Part shown: positions 37,084 through 49,210 of the stretch, piece by piece
How the letters are laid out: every line of letters begins with the position of its first letter
Numbering within the stretch: the first letter of the stretch is position 1
Assembly (NCBI RefSeq): GCF_004798865.1
Contig: NW_025335505.1
Span: forward strand, 24,046,274-24,110,273
Reading direction: 5' to 3'
Source of the DNA: Varanus komodoensis
Taxonomy: Eukaryota > Chordata > Lepidosauria > Squamata > Varanidae
Length of the DNA: 64,000 bases
The notes under the pieces: generated by a model
Databases searched by the model: none
Seen by the model: only the letters and a program-made list of their open reading frames with translations
What the model was told of the DNA's origin: nothing
Program-made: the position numbers and the translations under genes

Positions 37084-39179
37084 TACCCCATCCCTCTATT
37101 TCCCCAGACTCCCAAATTCCTCAACAGAATTGAATATGATAGAATGTAAATCATCATGGTTATTCCAGTCTGGCCAAGGAATCCTTAATTCTGGGAATTC
37201 AATAGGCTGAGCACAGGGCCTCTTTTCAGCTTTGGCAGAAGAGCAAGCTCCTGTTCTAGGATTCCACCTTTAGCTAATCCAGGCATCTACAGCTAAACAC
37301 CTGGAGGCTGAAGAACTATCCTACTCAAAAAGAAAAAAAAAGCCATGGAGCAATGCCCAGTTCAAGATAAAGCCATCCAGACTGAGCCAATCCACTCTTC
37401 CTCCTGCTTTTCCACCTCCACTCCCTTCCAGTAGGCAGACAGAGTTCCATCACCACTCAGTACACTCTGTCCTGTTTGGGCTGTTCTAAGTTTTTCCCCA
37501 CTTTAAGGGTTTTTTCCTTAAAGTTTTGTTTTTTACTTTTGCAAACTTTGGGTTCCCTGCAAACCTGCTGACACAGTCACATGTGTGCATGGTTCTACTT
37601 TGGTTTCATAAGGATTTACATGCACCCCAAACATTGAAAATAAAAACTGGTTCTAAAGGGGAACTCCACTAATCACACCTAAGTTTTCTCACTGCTAGCA
37701 TAGGGAAGCTACTGGAATCTGCTAGACTGAGTAAAGTGCTAAAATTCTTTGAAGATGTGGCTTAAAGATCAACAGGTGCCAGCACTCTCAAGCATCATAG
37801 CCAAAACTATTTTTAGGGTAGCCATGTGTCCTCTTTTATACAGAACAGTACCCTGTTCAAAGCACTGCCAGAGGAATGCATTCTGTCCCTCCCAAATCAG
37901 TTTTAATGATAAAGAACTTAAGGGAGCAGTCCTACAGCCCTTGGAAGCCTCTGAGGACCCACAAAACATTTCCATTTGCTTGCTCCATGGCAGGAGAGAG
38001 TGCTCTGGGCTCTTTTATGAGACCTGGAGCTCTGACAGCCGCACTTGGTATTGGGCATAAAAAGAACTGCACCAACTGCTTCTCCAAATGCTTTCTCTAG
38101 ATGGGCCAAAAATCCCATCTAGAAAAATGCAAGGGAGGTGTACAGGGAGGCAAAAGACACAACCCTTAGGATCAAGGATGCAACCCAAAGGATTGTGCCC
38201 ATAATACCTGTTACCCATCATCAGATAGCACTTGAATACCGGGCACACAGGTCACCTGGTTGCAGTCCTCCACTCTAAAGTAAGATGCTCAGTATTGCTA
38301 TATTACTGTGTGATTTTTTTTTCTGTGCACATGAATTACATGCAGATTCACATCCTTTGTCCTACTACTAAGTGATGCATTTCCTTTTTCAAAAATCAAG
38401 TTGTAAGTGGATGTCCTATCTAAAGAGTTGTGGCTACATTTCCTCTTTTGTATCAAATTGCTACCCAACCCAGAACATAACGTTGGTCCTCTAGGGTTTT
38501 GCAACAGACTTCCTTGGCTGAGTATCTTTTTGATTGCTACAGCCTCCTCACAAGGGTGTCTTTTGAGAAGACCTCTGAGCTTGTTCTTATTTATTATATT
38601 TCTAAAATTACACCCTATCCTTCAATGGCCAATTGCCATTCTCAGTTTAAATTTCCATACCCTTCATAATTGTATCATGCAAGGTGGGTAGTGAGTTCTT
38701 CCTCCCTGCAAGACAAGCTACACATGCATCCATTCACACATTGGGAGTGTTTTATGACACCAGCATGACAATCCACACTGCTGTATGAGCCACAGGGCCA
38801 AGCTGATGTGCCCAACACGACTGGGCACTTTGCAGGAGCTTGCATGCCTCCTTCCCCCTTGGTCCTCCTGCAGGGGACCTTGTGGCAGCAGCAAGGTTTC
38901 CTGGCCCCATTGCTGCAGGGATCCCAGAAGGCCTTGACACAGCAACATGGGAGGGGCAAAAGTGGAGCAGGAGTCTTTCCCCTGTGCTGCTGGTGGAAAC
39001 TAAAAGGGCTAATGGCAGTAGAACAGGGCAGGGAAGCAGCCATCAGTTTGCCTGAACTGCTCTCTGCCCCGTGGTGTAATTGAGAGGTTGAGAGGATTTG
39101 CAGTGGCAACAAGGGAGCCAGGATTGCTGCTCCCAAATTAAGAGGTGTCACCAGTGATTACTTCTGTATGGTAGATCCA

Positions 39180-39815
39180 AAAAGCTTTGTCACATTTGCA
39201 GGCAGCAGGGGAAACCCCTGACAGCTGCTCTCAAGTGCCACTTGGACACATTGGAGGTAGTCATCACCTAGTTATTATTATTATTATAACATTTCTATGC
39301 CGCCCTTTGCCGAAACCTCGGGGTGGCTTACAACATGATAAAATAGTTGGTAAGTGACAGTTTCAGAAGCAGTTCAGAAGAGGAAGCAGTTTCAGTCAGT
39401 TATTCAGCTGAACCAACCTCCTTTTCCTCCACTGCCAGTCCAAAACAGCAGGAGTGCCAGGGAACTGGGGGTTGCTAGCAGCAGTGAATAGGATAAACTT
39501 TTGCCTCTGGAGCACTTTGGGGCAGCTGTCGGAGGTGCCTCCTAGCTAGCCAGTTGACAAGAGCAGCAAGGGGGCTTTATTCCTCTGGCCAAGTACTAAT
39601 TGGGTTTAACCCATGATAGATCATGTCATCAAGATTCAGACAACAAGGCAACCCATCCCAGTTCAGGCAGCACCAACTACAAGGTCATGGGTTCTCAGAG
39701 TGGCTTATAAGCCAAAAATAAGCCACTCTAACAAACCTGTTCTGGGTTTGCATGACATGACACCCACTGTGACTTGTAAACCTTGGTGGGTTGTCATGTC
39801 ATATGCACCCAGGCA
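39180..39815 (+). repeat. Unclassified interspersed repeat X, copy 2
   Basis: Contains gacagctgctctcaagtgcc, gagcactttggggcagctgt, gttgacaagagcagcaaggg, gatagatcatgtcatcaaga and a right end ggtgggttgtcatgtcatat. A reversed LINE tail interrupts it at 39,272-39,345. Confidence 0.5.
39272..39345 (-). mobile_element. LINE 3' tail, reverse orientation
   Basis: Nearly the same fragment as at 19,150 (atttctatgccgccctttgc, ctcggggtggcttacaacat). It sits inside an unclassified repeat at 39,180-39,815, as if inserted into it. Confidence 0.55.
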
Positions 39816-40752
39816 CTGTCTACTTTACAATTATAAAAGTATGGGAGCTTTATCTTCCGTTGATTCTAGACAGAGGGGTTGAGAGGAGGATGAGCTAAGG
39901 ATAAAAGTAAAGAGCAATTGCAGCAGTGGTTGAGAGAGGTGTTGGAGACAGAGAAGTTAAAATATGAGGGGGGAAATCCAGAAAGTGGGAAAAAACATGC
40001 AAGAAAAAGGCAGCATTAAGGACAGCCTTGTCAGACCAGCAGCGTTAACTGATCTCCCACTAAATAATTAAAGTTACCCTTTAAGACTGCCAAAATGATT
40101 TATTTTGGATATATATGATGGCAGGGTGTTTAGCAAAGTTTCAGTTGTTATTAGTGGTACTGATCTCTGCAATAGAACTTATGAAACCAGCTTCTTTCTA
40201 CTTCCCCCTAATATTTGTTATTAGATGCAAGGCAACTCAAGTTTAGACAGAAAATATTCTGCAACTCCTAGCCAGGCATTCTGGTTGTGCGACTTTTTCT
40301 CTCTAACAGGAATAGTGAAGTATAATACACTGATTATGATAAGTTGATGGACTCAAATTTGCTGGACTGAACTGACAAAGGTAAATTAATGTGGACATGT
40401 TACATTTCTTAAGATTCATATTTCAATAATTTCACCTGCATAGTTAAACCTGTTTTATTCAAGCAAAAAAAAAAAAATAGAGGGAAGGATGAATACATAA
40501 ATAACCAATTGTATCCTGTAGTTCACATTGCAAGTACTCTTGAAAATGTGTTGTTTTACAGAGAGTTTCCTTGAGAGGGCAGCAAACTACAAGCAATGAT
40601 TTCAATACGAAATGTATGTAGCCTTTGAGTTCACCAGGATGTGTATAAAGGAAGGCCTCTTATGTAAGAGGGTCTTGTGACCAAACCAATGTGACCAGAT
40701 AGCCTAGCGCACCACCAGCAGAAGAATAATCCTCTTATGAGTTGTACAACAA

Positions 40753-41955
40753 ATGTCTGCCAAGGCCTCCAAGGACATGCAAACAATGACAGAGCTGCTT
40801 GATCAGGCCGAGGACAGTCTGCTTGAATGCAAAGTGTGCTTTGAAAAATACAACCAGCAGAAAAAACACCGGCCAAGGAACTTGCCATGTGGACACGTGA
40901 TATGCCTGGAATGTGTCATGTCTCTGGCCCATCCCCGGAATTTGAAGCTGGAGTGCCCTTTCTGTCGTGAAGTTTGCAAATCGTCCGAGACAAGTGACTG
41001 CTTGCCACTGTTGCACCTGATGGAAATCTTGAGTCCTTCAGCCAATAACACTCCAGTTTTGGGAAGGACAATTGGGATAGGTGAGGATGTGGCTATACCA
41101 GCATCTCAGAGCTTCGTGTTTCGACTCTCCTTTGGAGGATGGGGAGCACTGATCAATCCAACAGGGATGGCTGTTTGCCAAAGAACTGGCTGTGTAGCAG
41201 TGGCTCATGATGGCAAGAAGAGGATCAAGCTGTTCACTTTCAATGGGGACTGTTTACAGCAGTTTGGAGAAAGAGGACAGGCAGGAAATGACATCAGGTA
41301 CCCAACAGACATCACAATTACACTGGACGGTCATATTGTTGTCACAGACAGTGGGGATCGTTCTGTGAAAGTCTTTGATTTTAATGGCAGAGGGAAGCTG
41401 CTCATCTCAGAGTCCTTTTCTTTACCCTGGGGTCTGGATACAACACCTCAGAATGATCTTATCATGACTGATTCAGAGGCAGGTACTTTATATCGCTTGA
41501 CAGCAGACTTTAAAAAGGGGGAATTAAAGGAAGTGACAAAATTGTATTCTAACTTGTGCAATCCAAGAAAAGTAGCTGTTTCTCAGGCCTCAGGAGCACT
41601 CGCAGTCATAGAACATCTGATGGCAAAAGAACCAAACTATGACAGCACCAGAGTGAAAATATTCAGTGCAGATCTGCAGCTCATTAGTCAAGTAGACAGT
41701 TTTGGCTTGAATCTGGTCTTTCCTTCCAAAATTTATGCCAGTGATGTGACCTTCAGCAGGGAAGGTCATATAATGGTAACTGACACCCACAATCAAACAG
41801 TACTCTGCCTGGGAAAACCAGAAGAATTTCCTGTGTGTAGACCCATCATTACCAGTGGTCTTTCTTATCCATTGGCATTAACTTACACAGCAGATAATTC
41901 TCTGATTGTCTTGGATGGTGGAGATCATTCCTTAAAAGTATATACTTGTAGCTGA
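40753..41955 (+). CDS. NHLRC1: NHLRC1 (malin), RING and NHL-repeat E3 ubiquitin ligase
   Basis: Single-exon gene of 400 residues (human 395). Malin works with the phosphatase laforin to ubiquitinate proteins of glycogen metabolism; its loss causes Lafora disease in mammals. The C3HC4 RING is complete at C26, C29, C46, H48, C51, C54, C68 and C71, including the Lafora-linked positions C26 and P69. Six NHL repeats follow from about residue 120 to the end, with signatures such as FGGWGALINPTG, RYPTDITITLDGHIVVTDSG, SLPWGLDTTPQND and KPEEFPVC. The start is chosen because the RING then sits at the same distance from the N terminus as in human. Neighbours TPMT and KIF13A on the same strand match human order. 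No break is seen. Confidence 0.97.
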   Translation: MSAKASKDMQTMTELLDQAEDSLLECKVCFEKYNQQKKHRPRNLPCGHVICLECVMSLAHPRNLKLECPFCREVCKSSETSDCLPLLHLMEILSPSANNTPVLGRTIGIGEDVAIPASQSFVFRLSFGGWGALINPTGMAVCQRTGCVAVAHDGKKRIKLFTFNGDCLQQFGERGQAGNDIRYPTDITITLDGHIVVTDSGDRSVKVFDFNGRGKLLISESFSLPWGLDTTPQNDLIMTDSEAGTLYRLTADFKKGELKEVTKLYSNLCNPRKVAVSQASGALAVIEHLMAKEPNYDSTRVKIFSADLQLISQVDSFGLNLVFPSKIYASDVTFSREGHIMVTDTHNQTVLCLGKPEEFPVCRPIITSGLSYPLALTYTADNSLIVLDGGDHSLKVYTCS

Positions 41956-42014
41956 AGCACTTTGAAGGTGCTTTCACAGAGCCGGGGGAAAGTGATTTGG
42001 TCCATAGCTTACAC

Positions 42015-42362
42015 CATGGGTCCTCAAACTATGGCCCACAGGCCAAATCCAGCCCACCATGCCCATTTAACCGGCCCGCCCCAGAGGTTTTGCACTCGTC
42101 GCGTGTGTGCGCACAGCTTGCTCATGCGGAGATCGTTTTGGACTTGCTCGGAGAAAACGATCTCCGTGTGAGCAAGCTGCTGCTTCGCCCAGTGCCCTCC
42201 ACCCCCACTCGCCGTGTGTGTCCCCCCCATCCCTGCCTCGCCATGCACACACTCCCCACCCCCTCACCGGCCTGCGCTCCCCCACTGGCACCTCCTTGGC
42301 GCCCTGCACCCACTGCCAGCACCTTTCAACTGCCCCCCTGTTGAAAAAGTTTGAGGAGCCCG
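42015..42362. mobile_element. hAT-like MITE, copy 2, just after NHLRC1
   Basis: Ends catgggtcctcaaac and agtttgaggagcccg, with a perfect 8-base target duplication gcttacac (42,007-42,014 and 42,363-42,370). It carries an internal hairpin with 25-base arms (42,115-42,139 and 42,154-42,178). It begins 60 bases past the NHLRC1 stop codon, probably in its 3' UTR. Confidence 0.9.
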
Positions 42363-42424
42363 GCTTACACAAAGAGTACATGGAAGCTCTTCGTGCATAA
42401 CTGTCCAAGTCCTGGGACAGAAGT

Positions 42425-42530
42425 AAACAAGCCAGATGTTGTCACCTACAATTCCCATTATCCCTCATCATAGGCTATGTTGGCTAGGGCTAATGGGAGT
42501 TGTGGGGGACCAGTTGCTGACCCCTGCCCA
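42425..42530. repeat. Short hAT-like MITE, diverged copy
   Basis: Contains cacctacaattcccattatc and ggctaatgggagttgtgggg, complementary halves of the family. Confidence 0.5.
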
Positions 42531-42605
42531 GCAGGACTAGCTGTCACGAATCTTCTCCACGTTCAAGTTCTGCTGATGTGATACAGACTTGAAGCTGTAT
42601 CCTGG

Positions 42606-42700
42606 GAGTATCATTTATTTATTTATTTATTTATTTAAGCCTTTTATAGACTATCCATCTACTGGTGTCTCAGGATGGTTTACAACAAAGCAACAGGTAA
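42606..42700 (-). mobile_element. Retroposon 3' tail, reverse orientation, with TTTA repeat
   Basis: A TTTA-repeat run (42,608-42,638) followed by agccttttatagactatcca and tctcaggatggtttacaaca, in the arrangement of a reversed LINE or SINE 3' end. Confidence 0.45.
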
Positions 42701-43758
42701 AAATAGGGCACAGCATCCAATAGTTAGCTATTATAAACACCACATTAAAAACAATGGGTAGTCAGATGTGGAGTAAGCCCCACTGGGGTATTTTTGAGTT
42801 CATTTGTGCAGGATTACCCTGTATATTCACTCTTCCCACAGGAATTTCTCCTGTAGGATATTATGCAGGCTGTATATGAATACAGTATTTTTCTCTTGTA
42901 GGATATCGTGCAGGTTGCGTATGAACACCGAATACAACACAGAACTCTAGTACTTTCTGTGTTGGGTTCTCGACAGTTTCAGTTTCTCTTGACTTCCATG
43001 AAATCATCCCTTGAGCCAGATTGTATCCCCCTCTCTCCCTTGCTGAAACAGTTTTAGGAGAAGAGATAACATGCAAGTTGGTAAAAGGTCCCAATGTATG
43101 AAAATGTATGGGTCTCTAGGAACTGACCTAAGAAATGCCAGCCTGGGACAGCAGCATTAATCAGTGCTGCTACACTTTACTAGATGTGTTGCAATGCCAT
43201 CATGCAAAACATTTAATTGGAGCAAAACCAGTCCAAAAAGGGGCTTGTTTAGGGTGGTGAAGGCATAGGGATGACTCACTTTCATGCTATTATACCAGCT
43301 TTATTCACACACCCCATGGAGCTAGTTAAACTAGTGCAAACCTGCCTATGCCTAGAACATCGAGTGAAGCATTTTCAAGAATGCTCCACTGGGCATGCAT
43401 TTTACAGAACAGAACTGCTTCATTTGTTTCACCCTGGATTTCTCCAACTTCTAATGACCATTGCTACCTGCACTGTAAAAGGATTGCCTGTTTGGTTATA
43501 CTAATAAATGTATTAATTAATTAAATTAAAATTAAAAGCAGCCACAATTTTAATTGTATGGACGAGGGTTGTTGTTTAAACATAAGCACCAAACTACATG
43601 ACCACATGCTTCTTTTCTCTGATGTGCTGTTAGTATTTTTAACCAAACGTGACATCCAAGCCTGTAACATTTCAACAAGGGAAGGGCCGCTTAGCAATTT
43701 TGGCTGTTTTTCAGCTCACAATTGTTCCTGCCTGCAGCTACATTTGATCTGTCTAGTC

Positions 43759-43885
43759 CAGCCTTCCTAAAACGGTTGCCCTACTGATGCTTCAGTTCAG
43801 TTCTCATCAGACACCATGGCCAGTACTCAGGAATGCTGGGAGTTGTAGTCCCAAAATTTGGATGGTTCCAGATTGTGGAAGGCTG
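43759..43885. mobile_element. Short hAT-like MITE, same family as 13,668
   Basis: Ends cagccttccta and tggaaggctg; interior has caggaatgctgggagttgta. Target duplication is weak (gtctagtc, tcctagcc). Confidence 0.6.
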
Positions 43886-44224
43886 TCCTAGCCTTAATCA
43901 ATTCCCCTGCAGGCAGAAAAACAACTAGAGACAGTATGGAATGAGGAAAAAAATGACAAAGAGAGAGAAGTTAGCAGCTCTAATCTACTGTCATTTTTCC
44001 TCTGAAGTTCACAGCCTCATAGGCAGTTCTCATTTAAAATAAATAAAACATAAAGGGAAAGACAGAGAATTGCATCTAGTATGTATGGTAGTTCTAATAC
44101 CCTGTCTCTGAGCTCCATGTAAACAAAAGGTAACAGTGTATTCCTTTTCCCATTGGCACAAAACATAGCCTGTTACTGCTTTCCAAAATCACATGCATCA
44201 CTAACTTTAGAATGCTCTTGAGAC

Positions 44225-44350
44225 AGGGTGAGGGGCCTCTAGAAGTTGATGGCCTCCAACTCCCATCCTCCCTATTCTTTAGTCAGGCAGGGTATGTCTG
44301 ATAGCAGTTGGAGTTCAATATCATCTGAAGGGCTCCATGTGCCCTATCCT
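44225..44350. repeat. Short hAT-like MITE, diverged copy
   Basis: Contains tggcctccaactcccatcct and tagcagttggagttcaatat with complementary halves; ends not clear. Confidence 0.45.
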
Positions 44351-44892
44351 AGTCTAAGGAACCTCTAATGTATTTTTTAAGCTCTTGAGATTATAAAAAT
44401 ACAGTGCCTTGTACCCATTGGTTATTCTGGTAGAACACTTTATCTGACACTGCATTCTTTGATATGTTATGAAAGACACTCATGAAGAAATCATGAGGGA
44501 TTAGGAAAACATTCTATTCTTAGACATCCAGATGGGGGGAAAATGAATAAAGATACTGGACTGGAGCCAAAGCTACATGGAGAAAAACTTAACAAACTGG
44601 ATTATCCCACAGATGTAAGGGAGGGAGTGACTTTTGTCAGTTCCCTTTTCTCCTGCTTCTCTAAAATCTTCATGGGAATGTTGGTAAATACTAAAGTACA
44701 GTATATGAGGGACCACTGCAGGGGGAAGGAGAAATTTAGAAAAATCTTCCTCCAGGAGAGTGATCGCAGCTCCCTCCGCCAATGGAAAGAAACTGTTCTA
44801 TTCATGAAGCGTTAGCTCTAGATCCAACCTGTGGCTTATTTGTTTAAAAACATATGTAGGATTTTGTTTAAATCCAAAAGTGTTTTTCATAA

Positions 44893-44965
44893 AACAGCAG
44901 AGTTGGAAGAGAGCAGAAGGCCATCGGGTCCAACTGCCTATCCTATTTTAATAATGAATAGAGGT
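44893..44965 (-). mobile_element. CR1 3' end fragment, reverse orientation
   Basis: cagagttggaagagagcaga followed by ggccatcgggtccaactgcc is the reverse of the common CR1 3' end. Short and diverged. Confidence 0.5.
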
Positions 44966-46526
44966 ACAACATTTGCTTTCTTTTGCTCTTAGAGAAAATG
45001 ATTCTGTGTTACTTGCATCAGAAAACATTGAATTACATCAGCACAGAAAGGAGACACTTTCGCTTGACACACTAAGCCATCTGAGGGGTGGCTTGGCAGG
45101 TTATATGACCCCCCTGCTTCCCTTGGGGTGGCTTGTAAACCATTCCAAGTACCCCAGGCTTGTTCTAAGGTTTAGAAAACCCTTTGCGGCTTAGCATGGC
45201 ATCCAAATCACTCTGGCTGAGGGGTTCTGGCTGATGACAGTCAGTAAAATACCAAGTGGCACTTTGCATGGCTGTCATCTGTGCTCCTGCCAGTGCTGAA
45301 GAGAGAGCAGGATTGTGTGTGAGCAATGCCATTCTCCCTCCAGCATTAGCTGGGGCTTGGGGGAAGCTGCTGTGGTGACCCCCTCCTCAGGCCCCAAATG
45401 GAAGCATGAGGATATGAGACCAAATGGCTGGATCCTGCCCACTGCCACCACCATTGCAGTGGTGGGCAGGAACAAGCCACTCTGCTTGCCTTTCTCAAAA
45501 GGAAGACAAGCAGAGCCGTTTGCACCTTGACTGGGGAGAGGGTGCAAAGCCTTTCCTGCCTTCTCATCATCTTTCAGAGCCAGTGGTCAGCACTAATATG
45601 ACAGAGCAAACTAATATGACAGAGCAAACTGCCCAGTGCTGGCCTTCCAAACCCTGCGCCACATGCCTCCTCCTTTGGAAGTGGAAGGACCATGGATTGG
45701 AGAAGGGAGACATCAAGGGGTGGGGGGGACTCCTCCCCATCACTGCAAGCAGTGCCCACTATTGTCAGCTGTCATGTTGCTCCCCTCAGTATCTCCTCAG
45801 CCACCAGCTGATGGAATTAGGGGGAAAGAGTGGGAGGAAGTGCCTGAGGAACACTGCTGTGCTTGATTGTTAGTCAGGCACAGTGGTGGCTCCAGCAGCT
45901 GAAAACCTCAGGTGGCTAAATAGAGGGGTAGCCTTAAATTATTCTCCAAATCTATCCAATGGATTCTGAGACATACCTTCATTTCCATCACATAGGGTTA
46001 CTATACCTTGTGATGTAAATTGAGGTAGACAGTACTTTTGATTTTGGCCAGCTTATTGCACAACATGCTAAGCTTTGCTTAGTAATATATAGCCATTCAT
46101 ACTAGTAGCCATTGATAGCATTCATCTCCATGAATCCTTTAACCTTTTCCAAAAGTCATCCTGACTTGGTGGCCATCACTACAAGTTATGGCAGCAAATT
46201 CCAGTTTCATTACGCTTTCTGTGAACTGCTTCATCTTCAACCTCCCACAATTCAGCTTCCCTGGATGGCTCTGGGTGCTGGCATTACGAAAAAAGGCTCA
46301 TAGTCTATGCAGTTTTGCCATGCCATGCCATGCATCATTTTTATGTACCTCTCCAATGACTTTCTTATTTACCATTTTTCAAACTCAAAAAGCACTGCAT
46401 GTCTTAACCTTTCCTCACATGGCACTTGCTCCAGCATCTTGATAATTTTGGTTGCCATTTCTGCACATTTTCTAAGTACACAATGTCTTTTTTGAGGTGC
46501 ACAGTATACAACTCTCACCATGGAAT

Positions 46527-46528
<2 letters not shown>

Positions 46529-46576
<48 letters not shown>
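46529..46576. repeat. (GA)n microsatellite
   Basis: About 24 GA units, a pure purine tract on the plus strand. Confidence 0.95.
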
Positions 46577-46578
<2 letters not shown>

Positions 46579-47291
46579 TGATAACTACAATAAATATGCT
46601 CCGTTCTTGGAATGGTTTTTCAGATTTTGGGATTTGTCATTATGGTCAAACCTAATACATGTGCCAACACTTAAAGGTATGCAAATATGCTGCCATTTTA
46701 TAAAAAGCTGCTAACTATCCATTACATTTTAAAATGACAGGCTTCAAGATGATCCACATCTTACAATGTTATTTAATATGCAAAAGTGTATTATTTTCTT
46801 CATGTACTTATTTCTGTAAGCATAATAACCCCCAAACACTACATCGCCCTGAATACATAAATAATAACCTAACAGTATTTATAAGTCAGCCTCCTGCCTT
46901 CTTTTTGCCAGGAGCCCCTAGTCTCAATTCAGGATCATACTCACAATAGAGCAGCAGGGATCTGTTTTGGCTATACTTGCATACCAGACATTCTTTATCG
47001 TAATGATGAAGAGAGTGAATGCTTTTCAGGGAGGGGCAAATAATGGAAGTCTTGTCCTTTCCACAGCTTGTCCTTTACTCGTTCACATTGTACATGTCAC
47101 TGACTGTGCCCATTAATTGGTTTTTTGGAATAAACAATTATTTGCCAGCTCTGGAAGGGTGTACGGAAATGAGGACTCAAGTTAATGGGGTAGAGCAGGA
47201 ACCTCAGACATAAGAACTTGGGGGCATCTAATCTTAGGTTTAAAGTTAATCACTGAGTTTTGAATTAGCAGGAATTATAATGAGAATGTCA

Positions 47292-47292
47292 A

Positions 47293-47335
<43 letters not shown>
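47292..47335. repeat. Compound (TC)n(AC)n microsatellite
   Basis: A TC run passes directly into an AC run. Compound type. Confidence 0.95.
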
Positions 47336-47904
47336 ACTTTTCATCTTTGCCAGCAACATACCACCAGAATAACACTTATGGAATTGAAATGATTGATTAA
47401 AACTGTGCCTTCCACTTTGTTTTTCTGGGTGTATGACACAATTGTTCGGGTGGGTTTTTGATCTTTAAATGTTAAATTTAATGTTGGACTTAAAAAAAAA
47501 CCCCTAAACATTTTTTTACGTAAAATAAGCAAAAGTATCAGGAAAGTCCAAACCTGACTATAGTCCTTGGCCCTCAGATTGAGTGGCTTGATAATTGTCC
47601 TTAAAGGGATAAACTCCAAAGCTGTATTTAATTACATTAAGATATTGTTAAATCCCCAATAATCATCTTCTTGTCATATCCGGTAATGTTTAATCACACA
47701 CCAGTGCGTCTGGATGATTTTGTGGGGGCCTGAAGACCAATTTTTCAGAGAGGCCTCTCCCCAAGTATTTGAGACCAGTAGACAGAATTCCAAATACTGT
47801 GTTTTCTGTTTCACCTCACATCTTTTTGTGTGCATTGAATGTTGCATGAACCATGCAGGCATTCATTTTCCACTGTGGAGATATACAGATGCATGTGTCA
47901 CTAT

Positions 47905-48140
47905 AACTGGGTTCACATACCATGACAACCCATCATGGGTTGCTAGATACAGTGGGTTCTCATGACATCTGAATCCAAGGATCTTACCCCATTGAAGGTA
48001 TAAGGAACTGGCTACAGAGCCACTTGGCAAAGGAACAAAAAACCTTTGCTAAGCAGCTTCTGCTCATCTGATAATGCTAGCTGGCCCCAAAGTGTCCAAG
48101 TGGCACTCAAGAGCAGCTGACACTGGCTTCCCCACTTCCC
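47905..48140 (-). repeat. Unclassified interspersed repeat X, copy 3, reversed
   Basis: ctgggttcacataccatgac, caacccatcatgggttg and gtccaagtggcactcaagag are reverse complements of parts of copy 2. Shorter than the other copies. Confidence 0.5.
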
Positions 48141-48814
48141 TTCAGAATTGGGAGCCATTCTGGATTCACTCAGCTTTCTCCCCTTATTTTCCTCCTTATT
48201 TTTTTCTTTTATTTATTTTGGCAATGGCAAAAACTGGCTTCAGCCTAGCTTTCATAACTTTTGTTCTGAGAGCCATTGACAGCTTCAATCAACACGTTGG
48301 ACTATCCATGGTTGTCAGAACCTTTAATTTGTGTGTGTGTGCAGAAGAGCATGTTTATTTTTTAGCTGCTCCTACTTAAATGCACACCTTTGCAAATGTA
48401 CAAGTTCTGCCCAGTCAATGGTTTTTGGGGGGAGCCAAGAAGTGGAGCTGTTTGAAGATACCCTTGGAGGTCTCTGTTTGCAACACGAAGGGGATCCCTG
48501 GAATAGAGTTATCACTGAAGAAGGCATGGCTGTCTGGGTCAGCCACTAAACAGACTATTTTTTCCCCAGTGTCAGAACTCCAGTATTGCTGGAAAGGTGG
48601 AGAGGGACTGTTTCAGAAGACATGCCAGGAGATGAGCCACACTCCTCCCAGTCTCTAAACATGCACCTGACTGGAAAAAAATAATAAATGCCCACGTTCC
48701 CTCTCTTTGGTGTCCTTAGAAACTCTAATGTTGGAACATGCCACAGCCCATGTTAGATATTGCTCTACACAAAAAACCAACCGTAGACACTTGATGGGAG
48801 GATAAAAGCCTGGT

Positions 48815-49210
48815 TACCGGAAGGAGCACTTACGTCCATATATGCCCGCCCGCCCGCCCGCCCCTTGAGATCAGCAGGAGAGGCCCTTCTCCGGGAACCC
48901 TCCATGAAAGAAATTAGGAGGGTAAGTACTCGGAGGAGGGCTTTCTCTGCAGTGGCGCCCAATTTATGGAATGTGCTCCCCAGAGAGGTCCCCCTGGCGC
49001 CGTTGTCATTTGTTTTTCGGCTCCAGGTGAAGACCTTTTTATTCAAATGTTATTTTAATTGTTAATACTATTTATTTATTTTATTCTTTGGCCAGGGCGA
49101 CTTAAATTATTCTGTTTTATATTGTGTTTATTTATTTATGATTGTGAGCCACCCCGAGGCTTCGGTGAATGGGGCGGCATAGAAGTTCTCTAAATAAATA
49201 AATAATAAAA
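48815..49210 (+). mobile_element. LINE 3' end, CR1/L2 group, younger copy
   Basis: Encodes the C terminus (RRAFSAVAPNLWNVLPREVP) and carries the 3' signature ccaccccgaggcttcggtga with an AATA tail. It is close to the copy at 20,529. A small CCCG/CCCGC repeat expansion (48,845-48,865) lies inside the coding part. Confidence 0.8.

Larger units (their letters stand above)
29787..40752. other. Intergenic region between TPMT relic and NHLRC1
   Basis: No intact gene was seen. TPMT exons 9 and 10 would be expected in the left part but were not found. It holds a LINE end (32,015), microsatellites, a short CR1 piece (36,783), a MITE (36,960) and repeat X (39,180). The rest is unassigned. Confidence 0.55.
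42371..48814. other. Intergenic region right of NHLRC1, first part
   Basis: No gene was seen. Scattered MITE, CR1 and SINE/LINE tail pieces plus two microsatellites. Possible polyadenylation signals for NHLRC1 (for example aataaa near 43,503) cannot be confirmed. An 18-base unit (actaatatgacagagcaa) is repeated twice at 45,592-45,627. Confidence 0.5.

Noticed and set aside
38675-39151. 158-codon frame on the minus strand with many Cys and Pro
   Set aside because: Adjacent to repeat X, overlapped by open frames on the other strand, composition typical of GC-rich repeat DNA.
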